A DNA stretch of 64,000 nt from Byssochlamys sp. IMV 00236 (taxonomy: Eukaryota > Ascomycota > Eurotiomycetes > Eurotiales > Thermoascaceae), in NCBI GenBank assembly GCA_001931875.2, contig MSJH02000669.1, positions 286,399 to 350,398 on the forward strand. Direction: 5' to 3'. Below the pieces are notes generated by a model that had not been told where the DNA came from, ran no database searches, and was given only the letters and a program-made list of their open reading frames with translations. Every line of letters starts with the position of its first letter. Positions within the stretch are counted from its first letter, which is position 1. Both the position numbers and the translations under genes were made by a program. This document shows, in pieces, positions 44,487-52,421 of the stretch.

Positions 44487-46490
44487 TTATGCATTGTCAA
44501 GCTCGGCTCCTTGGTTCCTCTCTGTTCTCCTTTCCCTGCTTGCAAGATACCTTGCGTTTTGGACCTCCACTGCGTCCAGCTTCCTTCTCTTCATGACAGG
44601 CACATATTTGCCACCTGCCCTCGCCTCGTTTCCGCCATAGAAGACTTTCTGACTGCGAGAAGGCTTAACTGCATTCGGGCCATCTTGGATAATGCTTTGA
44701 TCACCCTGGCTCACTGCCAGATCCAATAATGCTCCTGCGAGGACTTCATCGATCTTCCTCTGTCGCCATACAGACCACAATTCATCAACAATACCTCCGA
44801 GACCGAATTTGCCGTCCCCTTTACCAGTCAGAGATCCACTGATGCTTGGATCGCCAGCATAAATCCACTCGAGCGCATCCGCGCGGCTACCGCTCGACTC
44901 GTCAGGGAATATACAGTCCCACAGCACCAGTGGAGCATCAGACGCCATGTCATAAGCGGGCTTTCGAGGATTCTTTGCGATATCCAGCAGTTCGGGGACG
45001 ATGCTAGGCGACTCCAATCCCTGGCCAACAAGGAAAAGAATGGCCACCATGTGCCGAACTTGGTGCCAGAGGAAGGCTGATCCATGGAGAGTGAAAGTGT
45101 ACACCTGCGGGGTGGACGGCCACTTATCCTCTGACTGTGCCACGTTGGCAGTGTTGCCGCCGTCTTTAAAGGGCTGGAACCCTGGCTTCCCAACATACCC
45201 CAGTGGATTCGACTTGGGGTCAACCAGTTCAATATCTGCATGGTATATGATACGTTCGAAATTCTCAATCTGCTTGCTGGTATCCAGCTTACAGAAGTTT
45301 CTGAAATCATGCACACCTTCGAAGTGCTTCGCGGCCTCTCGCATGGCGTCAATATCCAACCAACCCTCCCTGTAAGGGTTGCCTGCGTTTCGCGCAAATC
45401 CAGCAGGTCCTGGAGTCGGGGAGAATGCAGGCTGCGTGAAGAAGTATCTGTACTGACGTTCCCGGCAGGAAAAGCGGGCGTCAAATCCAGGAGGCGGATG
45501 GGGGCACCATGCCAGTATTCGGATGTCCTCCGGGAGCACATTGTTCAAGATGTGTATATATGGTAGTTCATTTGAAACATCATCCCACTGCGAGTCGGCT
45601 TCGCTCTCGACGTCTGAGATGTCAAGACCGGGTAGGGATGCATCATTTTCAAGGACTTCGCTGTCTCCAACAGCAACACCGGCTGACTCAACCTCTGGAG
45701 GAGGGCTCTTGCTCTTTGCTGGCTTTTTGGGTCGCGCACTGCGTACTCGAAGGCTGATGACCTGACCAAAAGCGCTCACGCCTCGGTCTGTCCGGCCACA
45801 CTTAGAATATTCACAGCCATCCCAGCTAATCGAGTACGGCCGCATAGCCCGAGGTCCGTCTCCAATATCATCGTCGCCGGAAGCTCCCGTAGGAAATATG
45901 AGTCTTGTTTTTCGCAGCGCTTTCCACAATTCCTCCTCTATGGTAGGCAAAGGCGTCGTGTTCCCGTTCGCATGCTCGTAGCCGTTATATCGCTGCCCCA
46001 GATAGGCAAATTTGAGTGCGATGAAGCGCGTATGGTATTTCGAGGGATCGATTTCTCGCACCACTTTCGCAGGCTTGGTCGGCGAGGCCACGCGCGTGAA
46101 GTCATCAGGCGGATGAAGCGGCTTTTTCTGCTTGGGGCTCGTTGGCGCTGCTACCGAAGGCTCAGAAGTAGCTTTCGTATTCACCCCCGCGACGGTTTCT
46201 GTAGACAAAGAACCGCTACCAGCTGAGTGTGCGGGGGCCGAGAGCTGGACTGTCTGAGCGTGCAGTTGGCGCTCCAACTCTGTGATCCTGGCGATCAAGC
46301 TATCTGTGCTCCAGGTCGAATAATCAGGACGCTGTGGCGCGAGAGTCTCGCCGAAGTTCGACATTGTCGCGACGGTCGTAGATCGATGATTTGAAGACTG
46401 CCACCGGATCGCAGAGTGTCGTGTAGAGCTCCAGAATTTTTCTGTAAGGCTACTGAAAAAGGTGGTCTTTCGGTGTTGCCTCCACATCAT
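44487..46490 (-). CDS. DEG1: tRNA pseudouridine synthase 3 (Deg1/Pus3)
   Basis: A single exon of 667 residues from the first ATG, or 625 from the ATG at 46364. The enzyme makes pseudouridine at tRNA positions 38 and 39 next to the anticodon stem. It is a TruA-family protein: FIALKFAYLGQRYNGYEHAN, then CGRTDRGVSAFGQVISLRVR with the catalytic Asp, ILAWCPHPPPGFDARFSCRE, FRNFCKLDTSKQIENFERII and GSAFLWHQVRHMVAILFLVG. Two inserts rich in Pro/Ser/Lys and acidic residues interrupt the catalytic core. A coiled segment SLIARITELERQLHAQ lies near the MSNF start. The 42 residues before that start are Arg/Ser-rich with one acidic residue and look like a mitochondrial presequence, which raises the possibility of two isoforms. 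Confidence 0.94.
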   Translation of the reverse strand: MMWRQHRKTTFFSSLTEKFWSSTRHSAIRWQSSNHRSTTVATMSNFGETLAPQRPDYSTWSTDSLIARITELERQLHAQTVQLSAPAHSAGSGSLSTETVAGVNTKATSEPSVAAPTSPKQKKPLHPPDDFTRVASPTKPAKVVREIDPSKYHTRFIALKFAYLGQRYNGYEHANGNTTPLPTIEEELWKALRKTRLIFPTGASGDDDIGDGPRAMRPYSISWDGCEYSKCGRTDRGVSAFGQVISLRVRSARPKKPAKSKSPPPEVESAGVAVGDSEVLENDASLPGLDISDVESEADSQWDDVSNELPYIHILNNVLPEDIRILAWCPHPPPGFDARFSCRERQYRYFFTQPAFSPTPGPAGFARNAGNPYREGWLDIDAMREAAKHFEGVHDFRNFCKLDTSKQIENFERIIYHADIELVDPKSNPLGYVGKPGFQPFKDGGNTANVAQSEDKWPSTPQVYTFTLHGSAFLWHQVRHMVAILFLVGQGLESPSIVPELLDIAKNPRKPAYDMASDAPLVLWDCIFPDESSGSRADALEWIYAGDPSISGSLTGKGDGKFGLGGIVDELWSVWRQRKIDEVLAGALLDLAVSQGDQSIIQDGPNAVKPSRSQKVFYGGNEARAGGKYVPVMKRRKLDAVEVQNARYLASRERRTERNQGAELDNA

Positions 46491-46817
46491 CCACCTACCG
46501 GTGGCGGGACTCTCTGCGACCTAGACAATGTTCGTATCTCAAAATGCTGGTCTCGATCGATGGAAATTTTAAGTTTCCTTGCCCTGATCTTATCTCGTAC
46601 GGTAACGTAATACGGTACCGTAAATATCTATGGCCACGTGATCAGTAGCCGCCTCATCCTCTTCGACATCCAGCTTTGAGCCTTTACTACTACTTCTAGT
46701 TATAAACTTTTGGACCATTTCTGCCTGTTGCTGCTGGCTCCTATGAACAGCTATTTCTCGTCATGAATATGGTTGTGTAATGATATCAACTGTTCTCCGC
46801 ACTTCAATGATTTCGCA
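46491..46817. other. Divergent promoter region of PUS3 and Rho-like GTPase genes, with uORFs
   Basis: Three ATGs precede the GTPase start: 46743 (8 codons with stop), 46763 (6 codons with stop) and 46780 (23 codons with stop, ending at 46848 and overlapping the main start in another frame). Whether all are in the transcript is unknown. Confidence 0.55.
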
Positions 46818-47773
46818 ATGGCGGATGCGGTTAACAGAGAGACAGTAACAATCCTCTTGCTGGGAGACCCTGGCTGTGGTAAATCGACCTTCTTAACGTA
46901 TGTCTACTCCTTTCATTTTCCTTTGTGCATACCTATAATGAAAATACTTTCTCCGTTCGACAAATGACTAGATATTCTCTCTGTATTTCTTTGCCTGCTG
47001 TGAATATTTGCACGCTTCAAAATATATATCTGGCGGATTCAACTAAACATGCATGACTTTCCTACGCAGTCGCTTAAAGGCGGGAGTAAAGAGGCCAGGC
47101 TCCCAGTTAGCGTCGCAACCACTAGATCCTTTGCATGACGAGGACCAGCCTTTTATCTATGATATACGGTTCTCGAAGAAATGGTTCACCCTCGAGTGCT
47201 ACGATACTGCCAACCCAAATCAGCACTGGACGACGTTGAACCCGGATGTCGTTGTTTTGGCGTTTGATATCTCGAATAGAGATACGTTGGAAAACTTGAA
47301 AACTGTAAGTTGTTTCTCTTTATCGTCTGGGTTTTTATTGGCTTGTTACTTCTTTTGTAACAAAGATGAATTCATGAACATGACTACTCTGTTCGATTGA
47401 CTCATGCTCTGGTCTAGTGGCGACAGGATGTTATCAGATACTTCCAAAGGGGCACCGGAGAGCGGATACCAGTGGCAATGATTGGTTTAAAGCGAGATCT
47501 CCGGGTTGAAGGGCCCAGCATTATATACCCTCAGGAAGTAAGTTGTCAGCCTTCAAATGCTTATGCGCTTTTAGTGTATCTTCCCAACAGAATTTTAAAC
47601 AAAGCTTGCAGGCATATCGGATAGCCCAAGAACTTCGCTGTGACATGTACGCTGAATGTTCCGCTCTGACGGGCGAGCTCATGGCGGAAGCCTTCGAAGA
47701 CATAGCAAGAATGGCGGCAATGACTACTACAGAACAAGGAGGTCAGACTGCCGGGGGTTGCATGATTCTGTGA
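46818..47773 (+). CDS. Rho-like small GTPase with CaaX box
   Basis: Exons 46818-46897, 47070-47304, 47418-47537 and 47612-47773 encode 198 residues. The G1 P-loop is LLLGDPGCGKST. The G3 region reads LECYDTANPNQHW, so the usual DTAG has become DTAN with Asn in place of the switch II Gly. G4 is GLKRDLR, where Rho proteins have TKxDLR, and G5 is ECSAL. It ends in CMIL, a CaaX box whose final Leu predicts geranylgeranylation and membrane attachment. Insert residues LKAGVKRPGSQLASQPLDPL replace a canonical switch I, so GTP hydrolysis may be slow or absent. I do not match it to Rho1-4, Cdc42 or Rac. The start was chosen at the ATG that gives the usual short N-terminus before the P-loop. Confidence 0.85.
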
Positions 47774-48066
47774 CCATCTCATGGATGAAAGAAATGCTGC
47801 TATCCTTACACATCCGCCAACAAAGATGATTAATATACAAGCCTTTCAGCTGATTGTCCTTCAAGCTCTTTTTTTTTTGCATGACGCCCACATTGCTTTT
47901 TCCGTGAATGTCAACTGTGCTTTGAGCCCAGATTCATTATTTTCTTCTACCTTTGTCTTTTATTTTATGATATAAGTCCATCATTATGCTGGTATCCAGC
48001 TAGCATCCATCTTATAACTTGTTGATATCCCAAAATTACACCCACCGCTTGTTCTGGCTTGGTACG
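47774..48066. other. Short spacer between GTPase and amidoligase-like genes
   Basis: Just under 300 bp, AT-rich, with no gene seen. Confidence 0.6.
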
Positions 48067-49353
48067 ATGAGGAAGAGAAAGAAGGTGAGCGGGCACTTTT
48101 CGCCCCTATTCTATCCTGTCAACTACAGTTTCCGTGTGACATTCGGACTACTGGTTAGGTATAGGCCGGGAGACTACACTCCACGGAAATGCAACCCTGG
48201 ACAGTCACCTCTTCTAGATGGAATCGAACCGACGTACGCTTCGGTGCGAGAGAAAGTCATTCAGGTCTTCTCAAGTTCATTTCTCCGGGTTAATAAGTAT
48301 GATGCTCGTGATCCTGATGCGAGGCGCTGGACTGTCAAAGCGAATATGATAGCCACACCTTTGCCTCACAATCGACTAGACGAACATGTCAACGTCTTGG
48401 GGTTTTGTCCCATGGATATCGTGAGTCCAGTTATACGTCTCCAGGAGAAACCTGGAATGAACTCTTTTGCAGAGATCGAGTATATGCTACGCATACTACG
48501 CAAAAATTTCAAGGTCATTGTTAATTCGACGTGTGGGCTGCATGTGGAGATCGGATGTTTTACCAGACTACAACACGGCCGTTGCATCGATAAAGGGTTC
48601 CCACTGCAGACTCTTCGCAACTTCGCTCAGCTTGTTACCCTGTTTGAAGTTGAACTCAATGCGCTTCATCCCGTGGACCGTGCACTGTATGCGGATTATT
48701 GCCAACTTCCTAGTCAGCTCATAAAGAAGTCGCAAGACCCGGTTACCTTATTGGACAGATGCAATGATCATACTACTTTACATCAAACCTGGCAGCAAGG
48801 CATAGCTATGTCTGATCCTTTGTTCAACGAAGCCCCGCCTGCATATAGCTTTTCCAATATGCTAGGTAACCCAGGCACGGGGAGAAAACACTGCTCTCCA
48901 GGCATGATTGAGTTCCGTCAACATGCAGGCACAATAGATCCCGAGAAAGTTTACCACTGGGTCAAAGTTGCCGCACAGTTAGTGCGTTTTGCCCATGAAT
49001 GTGGACTGGGAGGGCTACCTGCATCACTGCTCCGAAATCTCGATGAAGAGAGGCATTGCCCGAGCGGCCAGTTCGACGCAATAAGTTTCCTCAGAACTAT
49101 TGGTGCTATTGAGCAGGCGGAATACTATCGAGATCAGCTAAGGCAGTATCCTCGACCACTACCACGACACTTCGACTACCAAGAGCAGACAGATATCAGA
49201 GCTAGGGCTGATACGGATATCGCTTGCCCCAGATGCTCAAGTCAATACGCAGAAGAGAAGGTTCCAAAGAAAGGGATGGAAGCTAGGGAATTGAAGTCCT
49301 TCAAAGACGCTTCGCTGGCTCGTGATCATGGGAGGATTAAGGGAGGCTCTTAA
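48067..49353 (+). CDS. Amidoligase-fold protein (fungal Amidoligase_2 type)
   Basis: From the first in-frame ATG at 48067 this single exon encodes 428 residues; open codons upstream lack ATG. Features of the amidoligase (ATP-grasp-like COOH-NH2 ligase) family are MDIVSPVIRLQEKPG, VNSTCGLHVEIGCFTR with the conserved GLHV, the helical LQTLRNFAQLVTLFEVELNA and PGMIEFRQHAGTIDPEKVYH with the EFRQHAG motif. The C-terminus holds a CPRCSS pair. At the N-terminus the family normally has FGxExE before a Leu/Val-Arg strand, supplying metal-binding Glu residues. Here the text is VTFGLLVRYRPGDY, with those Glu residues missing. Many fungal paralogues exist and none has a settled role. This copy may be catalytically dead, or the true N-terminus may differ. 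Confidence 0.82.
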   Translation: MRKRKKVSGHFSPLFYPVNYSFRVTFGLLVRYRPGDYTPRKCNPGQSPLLDGIEPTYASVREKVIQVFSSSFLRVNKYDARDPDARRWTVKANMIATPLPHNRLDEHVNVLGFCPMDIVSPVIRLQEKPGMNSFAEIEYMLRILRKNFKVIVNSTCGLHVEIGCFTRLQHGRCIDKGFPLQTLRNFAQLVTLFEVELNALHPVDRALYADYCQLPSQLIKKSQDPVTLLDRCNDHTTLHQTWQQGIAMSDPLFNEAPPAYSFSNMLGNPGTGRKHCSPGMIEFRQHAGTIDPEKVYHWVKVAAQLVRFAHECGLGGLPASLLRNLDEERHCPSGQFDAISFLRTIGAIEQAEYYRDQLRQYPRPLPRHFDYQEQTDIRARADTDIACPRCSSQYAEEKVPKKGMEARELKSFKDASLARDHGRIKGGS

Positions 49354-49472
49354 CGATATGATCTTGCATACTAGGAACTCGATGGCTCCAGTATGCATAG
49401 TATTCTAGTTAGATTCATTGTTTCGTGCCAATGTCAAGTTGATCTCCCAGCTCCGACGTCTGCACAGGCCCG

Positions 49473-49486
49473 TCGGAGAGCTCCGA
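49473..49486 (+). promoter_or_regulatory. UaY-type element TCGG-N6-CCGA
   Basis: The bases TCGGAGAGCTCCGA match exactly the TCGG-N6-CCGA consensus of UaY, the zinc-cluster activator induced by uric acid in A. nidulans. It lies 409 bp before the allantoicase start. The gene downstream is in the purine breakdown pathway that UaY controls. Confidence 0.65.
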
Positions 49487-49556
49487 TACTTAAGACGCCA
49501 ATGCCGGTACCGGTGGGCCATTTGTGTCCGAAAGACAAGAACAATATCATTTAGAC

Positions 49557-49563
49557 TGATAAG
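49557..49563 (+). promoter_or_regulatory. GATA site TGATAAG (AreA type)
   Basis: TGATAAG fits the HGATAR consensus of the nitrogen regulator AreA. It lies about 330 bp before the allantoicase start, between the UaY element and the gene. Confidence 0.5.
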
Positions 49564-49676
49564 AACCACAATTGATGAGCAATATTTCTACTATAGCGCT
49601 ATTATTGGATTTCCTTTCCTCTGGGTGGTGCTTGTTCATTATTCGATGAGATCGAGTAAGTAAGCTCGGCGGGAAG

Positions 49677-49686
49677 TTATCGATAC
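49677..49686. promoter_or_regulatory. Paired GATA cores upstream of allantoicase
   Basis: TTATCGATAC contains a GATAA core on the minus strand and a CGATAC on the plus strand, sharing bases. AreA often acts through closely spaced GATA sites. Confidence 0.4.
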
Positions 49687-49894
49687 TTAACTAGGTACCT
49701 ACAGTACATAACAACACCTCCTCTTTCCCCTCCTCGTCTTCTCTTCGTTCCAATTCTCCTTCGACACCATCAATGTTTGGAAATCCCAGCTAATGATTGC
49801 CGTTTTATTCTGAATCATAAGTACACACCGTCAGGAATTCCAGTGGCCGACCCCTACCAAGATCAACCATCTCCGCCTTCCGACCCCGCACAGC

Positions 49895-51064
49895 ATGGAA
49901 ATCCCCGCGATTACGCCCAAAGCGGCCTCCGAGCTGCCTTCATCCAGCATTGTCAACACGCCTTCTCCCACTTCCTCTCCCTCAGTCACCCGGATTCCTT
50001 CCGACCAGATCGACACCGTCTTCGCCCGCACAACCAATCTCGCTTCATCCGCTCTCAGTAGCACCGTTCTCTCGTGCTCCAATGACTACTTCGCCGCAGC
50101 TCCGAACTTGCTGAATCCAGGTCCTCCTGTCCACAAACCCGGTGTATTCGTACACACCGGTGCCTGGTATGATGGTTGGGAGACGCGGCGGCACAACCCA
50201 GACCCGTATGACTGGGTGGTGATCAAATTAGGAGTTGCCAGCGGAGCCATCGAAGGCGTCGAGGTCGACACGGCGTACTTCGTTGGAAACTATGGTGAGA
50301 AGGCAGAGCTCCAGGGCACGTATGCGCCTTCTGGTAGCGGCGTAACGGACGAGGAGATCGCAAAGGCAGATTACAAGGGCTGGACAACCATCCTGCCAGC
50401 GCAGGAGTGCGGTCCGTCTCAGCGACGGGCGTGGAAGCTGAACGACTATGATCCGAAGAGTCCTAAGCCTTACACTCATGTTCGCCTGCTGATGTATCCT
50501 GATGGTGGATTTGCGCGATTGAGACTCTATGGACATGCAATCCCTCCTGCACTTCCATCGGAAGCGGCCCTCTCGACCGTTGAAGAGCTCTCGTCGGCAC
50601 TGGTGGGTGGCCTGGCCCTGTCTGCTTCAGACCAGCACTACACTCCATGCTCGAATCTGATCCTCCCAGGCCGGGGCAAAGACATGGGTGATGGCTGGGA
50701 AACCGCACGGTCCCGCGCTCCTGGTCACGTCGACTGGGCGATTATCCGCCTGGGATTACCCGGATCCGTCAGCAAAGTGGTCGTCGACACGAAGGATTTC
50801 CGCGGTAATTTCCCGCGAACTATCACAGTCCACGGCCTCGTGGAAGGCAAGGAAGACCCTAGCCACGACCACCCAGGATGGGTGGAGCTAGTGAAGGGAG
50901 AGAAGCCCACCCAGGCTGATACAGAGCACGTCTTTGAAGGAGACGACCTAGCTGTGGGAGGAGAGGATACTCGTGTGTTCACCCATGTCAAATTGACCCT
51001 CATCCCTGATGGTGGCGTGAAGCGGCTCCGGATCTTTGGTCGGAGAGCCAATGTTGCTGCTTAA
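49895..51064 (+). CDS. DAL2: Allantoicase
   Basis: A single exon of 389 residues. Allantoicase cleaves allantoate to ureidoglycolate and urea during use of purines as nitrogen source. The protein has the typical two tandem allantoicase repeats. The first holds GVFVHTGAWYDGWETRRHNP, DWVVIKLGVASGAIEGVEVD and THVRLLMYPDGGFARLRLYG. The second holds GKDMGDGWETARSRAPGHVD, WAIIRLGLPGSVSKVVVDTK and THVKLTLIPDGGVKRLRIFG. The N-terminal 35 residues are Ser/Thr/Pro-rich and variable in the family. No signal or peroxisomal targeting sequence is seen; the C-terminus is NVAA. The promoter carries a UaY-type element and GATA sites, which predicts induction by uric acid and repression by ammonium. Confidence 0.96.
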   Translation: MEIPAITPKAASELPSSSIVNTPSPTSSPSVTRIPSDQIDTVFARTTNLASSALSSTVLSCSNDYFAAAPNLLNPGPPVHKPGVFVHTGAWYDGWETRRHNPDPYDWVVIKLGVASGAIEGVEVDTAYFVGNYGEKAELQGTYAPSGSGVTDEEIAKADYKGWTTILPAQECGPSQRRAWKLNDYDPKSPKPYTHVRLLMYPDGGFARLRLYGHAIPPALPSEAALSTVEELSSALVGGLALSASDQHYTPCSNLILPGRGKDMGDGWETARSRAPGHVDWAIIRLGLPGSVSKVVVDTKDFRGNFPRTITVHGLVEGKEDPSHDHPGWVELVKGEKPTQADTEHVFEGDDLAVGGEDTRVFTHVKLTLIPDGGVKRLRIFGRRANVAA

Positions 51065-52421
51065 ATAGAAGCTTTTCTTTCCCCCCCTCTTTTGTCATTC
51101 TACCTAAGTCGTTAAGGTACGGGCGTAATCGAGATCCAAAAAAAGGAAAAGAAAGAAAGAAACAAAGCTGAAAATGACCTATACGAAGCATATACCATAT
51201 TCCCATATTTCCTGTTCTATTCTGATTTAGTTTTCTAAAATGCTAGTTATACTTGGCTGGAATTATTTGGCCCACGGCTCCTTCCCCAAATATATCAAAA
51301 AGCATGAACAGGAGACATCCCGTATTCTCATTTAAAATTTATACTATACAGCTGCACCCAATGTGTCGGCAACAGGATAGCTTGTCAACAATAATAGTAG
51401 CAGTAGCCTTAACATCCAGCATTTACATCTACTCTTCCCACGTGATCTATAGACAAATAAAACATCTACACGAAATAGACGGAAGAAAGATACAAAATCT
51501 AAAGAATCAACTAAAGGAAATAGAATTTCCCATAAACCCCTTTCTATATACAGATCTCAATCTCTTAAAAAGAAAGGCAACTAAAAAAAAAAAGAAAAAG
51601 AAAAAGAGCAGAAACCCGCTAATTAAAGAGCCTACCTATCTAATAACTCCTTAGAAGTGTAAGTGAAGTGAAAAAGTAAGTTAAGCCTTTGAATTTTGGT
51701 TTCACCTTTTTGTCTTGAAATCTTGAAATGCCCTTTTTGGTCATTTCCCTGCTTTCTTCCGAATCCCGGGCTGTGGGGTATACTCTTTTTGCCTGGTATC
51801 CCCGTTGAGGTGACTTCAACAACTCGCCTTCCCCTTCGAAATAAAGAATAAGCGTATTACAGAAGCTCCCTCTTCCAGCCTGCTCCCCCTTTGACTTGGT
51901 TCACGTGGGCCCTGGCGCATCAAGGCTCTCGGGATGTAGAATTCAAGTTGGCAGGGGAAGAAAAAGACAATGAAAACTTTCGCATTTATAACAACAATGG
52001 AAAAGGAAACAGAAAGCACTCAATCCCAAACCCCACGATCAGATGAACCCCTAGAAAAGATAGACAAAAACGACCCGGAGCGATGACCTATGACCTATCT
52101 ATATATTTCGCGCTGCAATGTTGGTCCTAATAATATCGAGATTTCATCATTCGTGCTTTCATCATGTTGTGAGGTGATCCAGTGAAGGCTGGAGAGAAAG
52201 TAGGGGGCAGCGATATAGAGGAAATATGACAAAAAGGGGGTAACAAAGAATAGATAAAAGGGGATAGTGACGTGAATTAGGCGTGGTATGGTAATAAAAC
52301 AATTTAGGGGATACCCTAAATTATAGTCGGACGGAAGATAAGCGAGTAAACATAGGCTTATCCGACATGATTATTAGGCAACAGCAGCCCAAAATCGAAG
52401 GCGGATTGCCTATGGACGGGA
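51065..52421. other. Convergent spacer between allantoicase and histidine kinase genes
   Basis: The 1.36 kb are AT-rich, with an A/AAG-rich run near 51570-51610. No gene is supported; the frame at 51253-51654 is Lys-rich low-complexity sequence. Confidence 0.55.

Larger units (their letters stand above)
49354..49894. other. Allantoicase promoter region
   Basis: The 541 bp separate the amidoligase stop from the allantoicase start. It holds a UaY-type element and GATA sites, listed separately. Confidence 0.65.
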
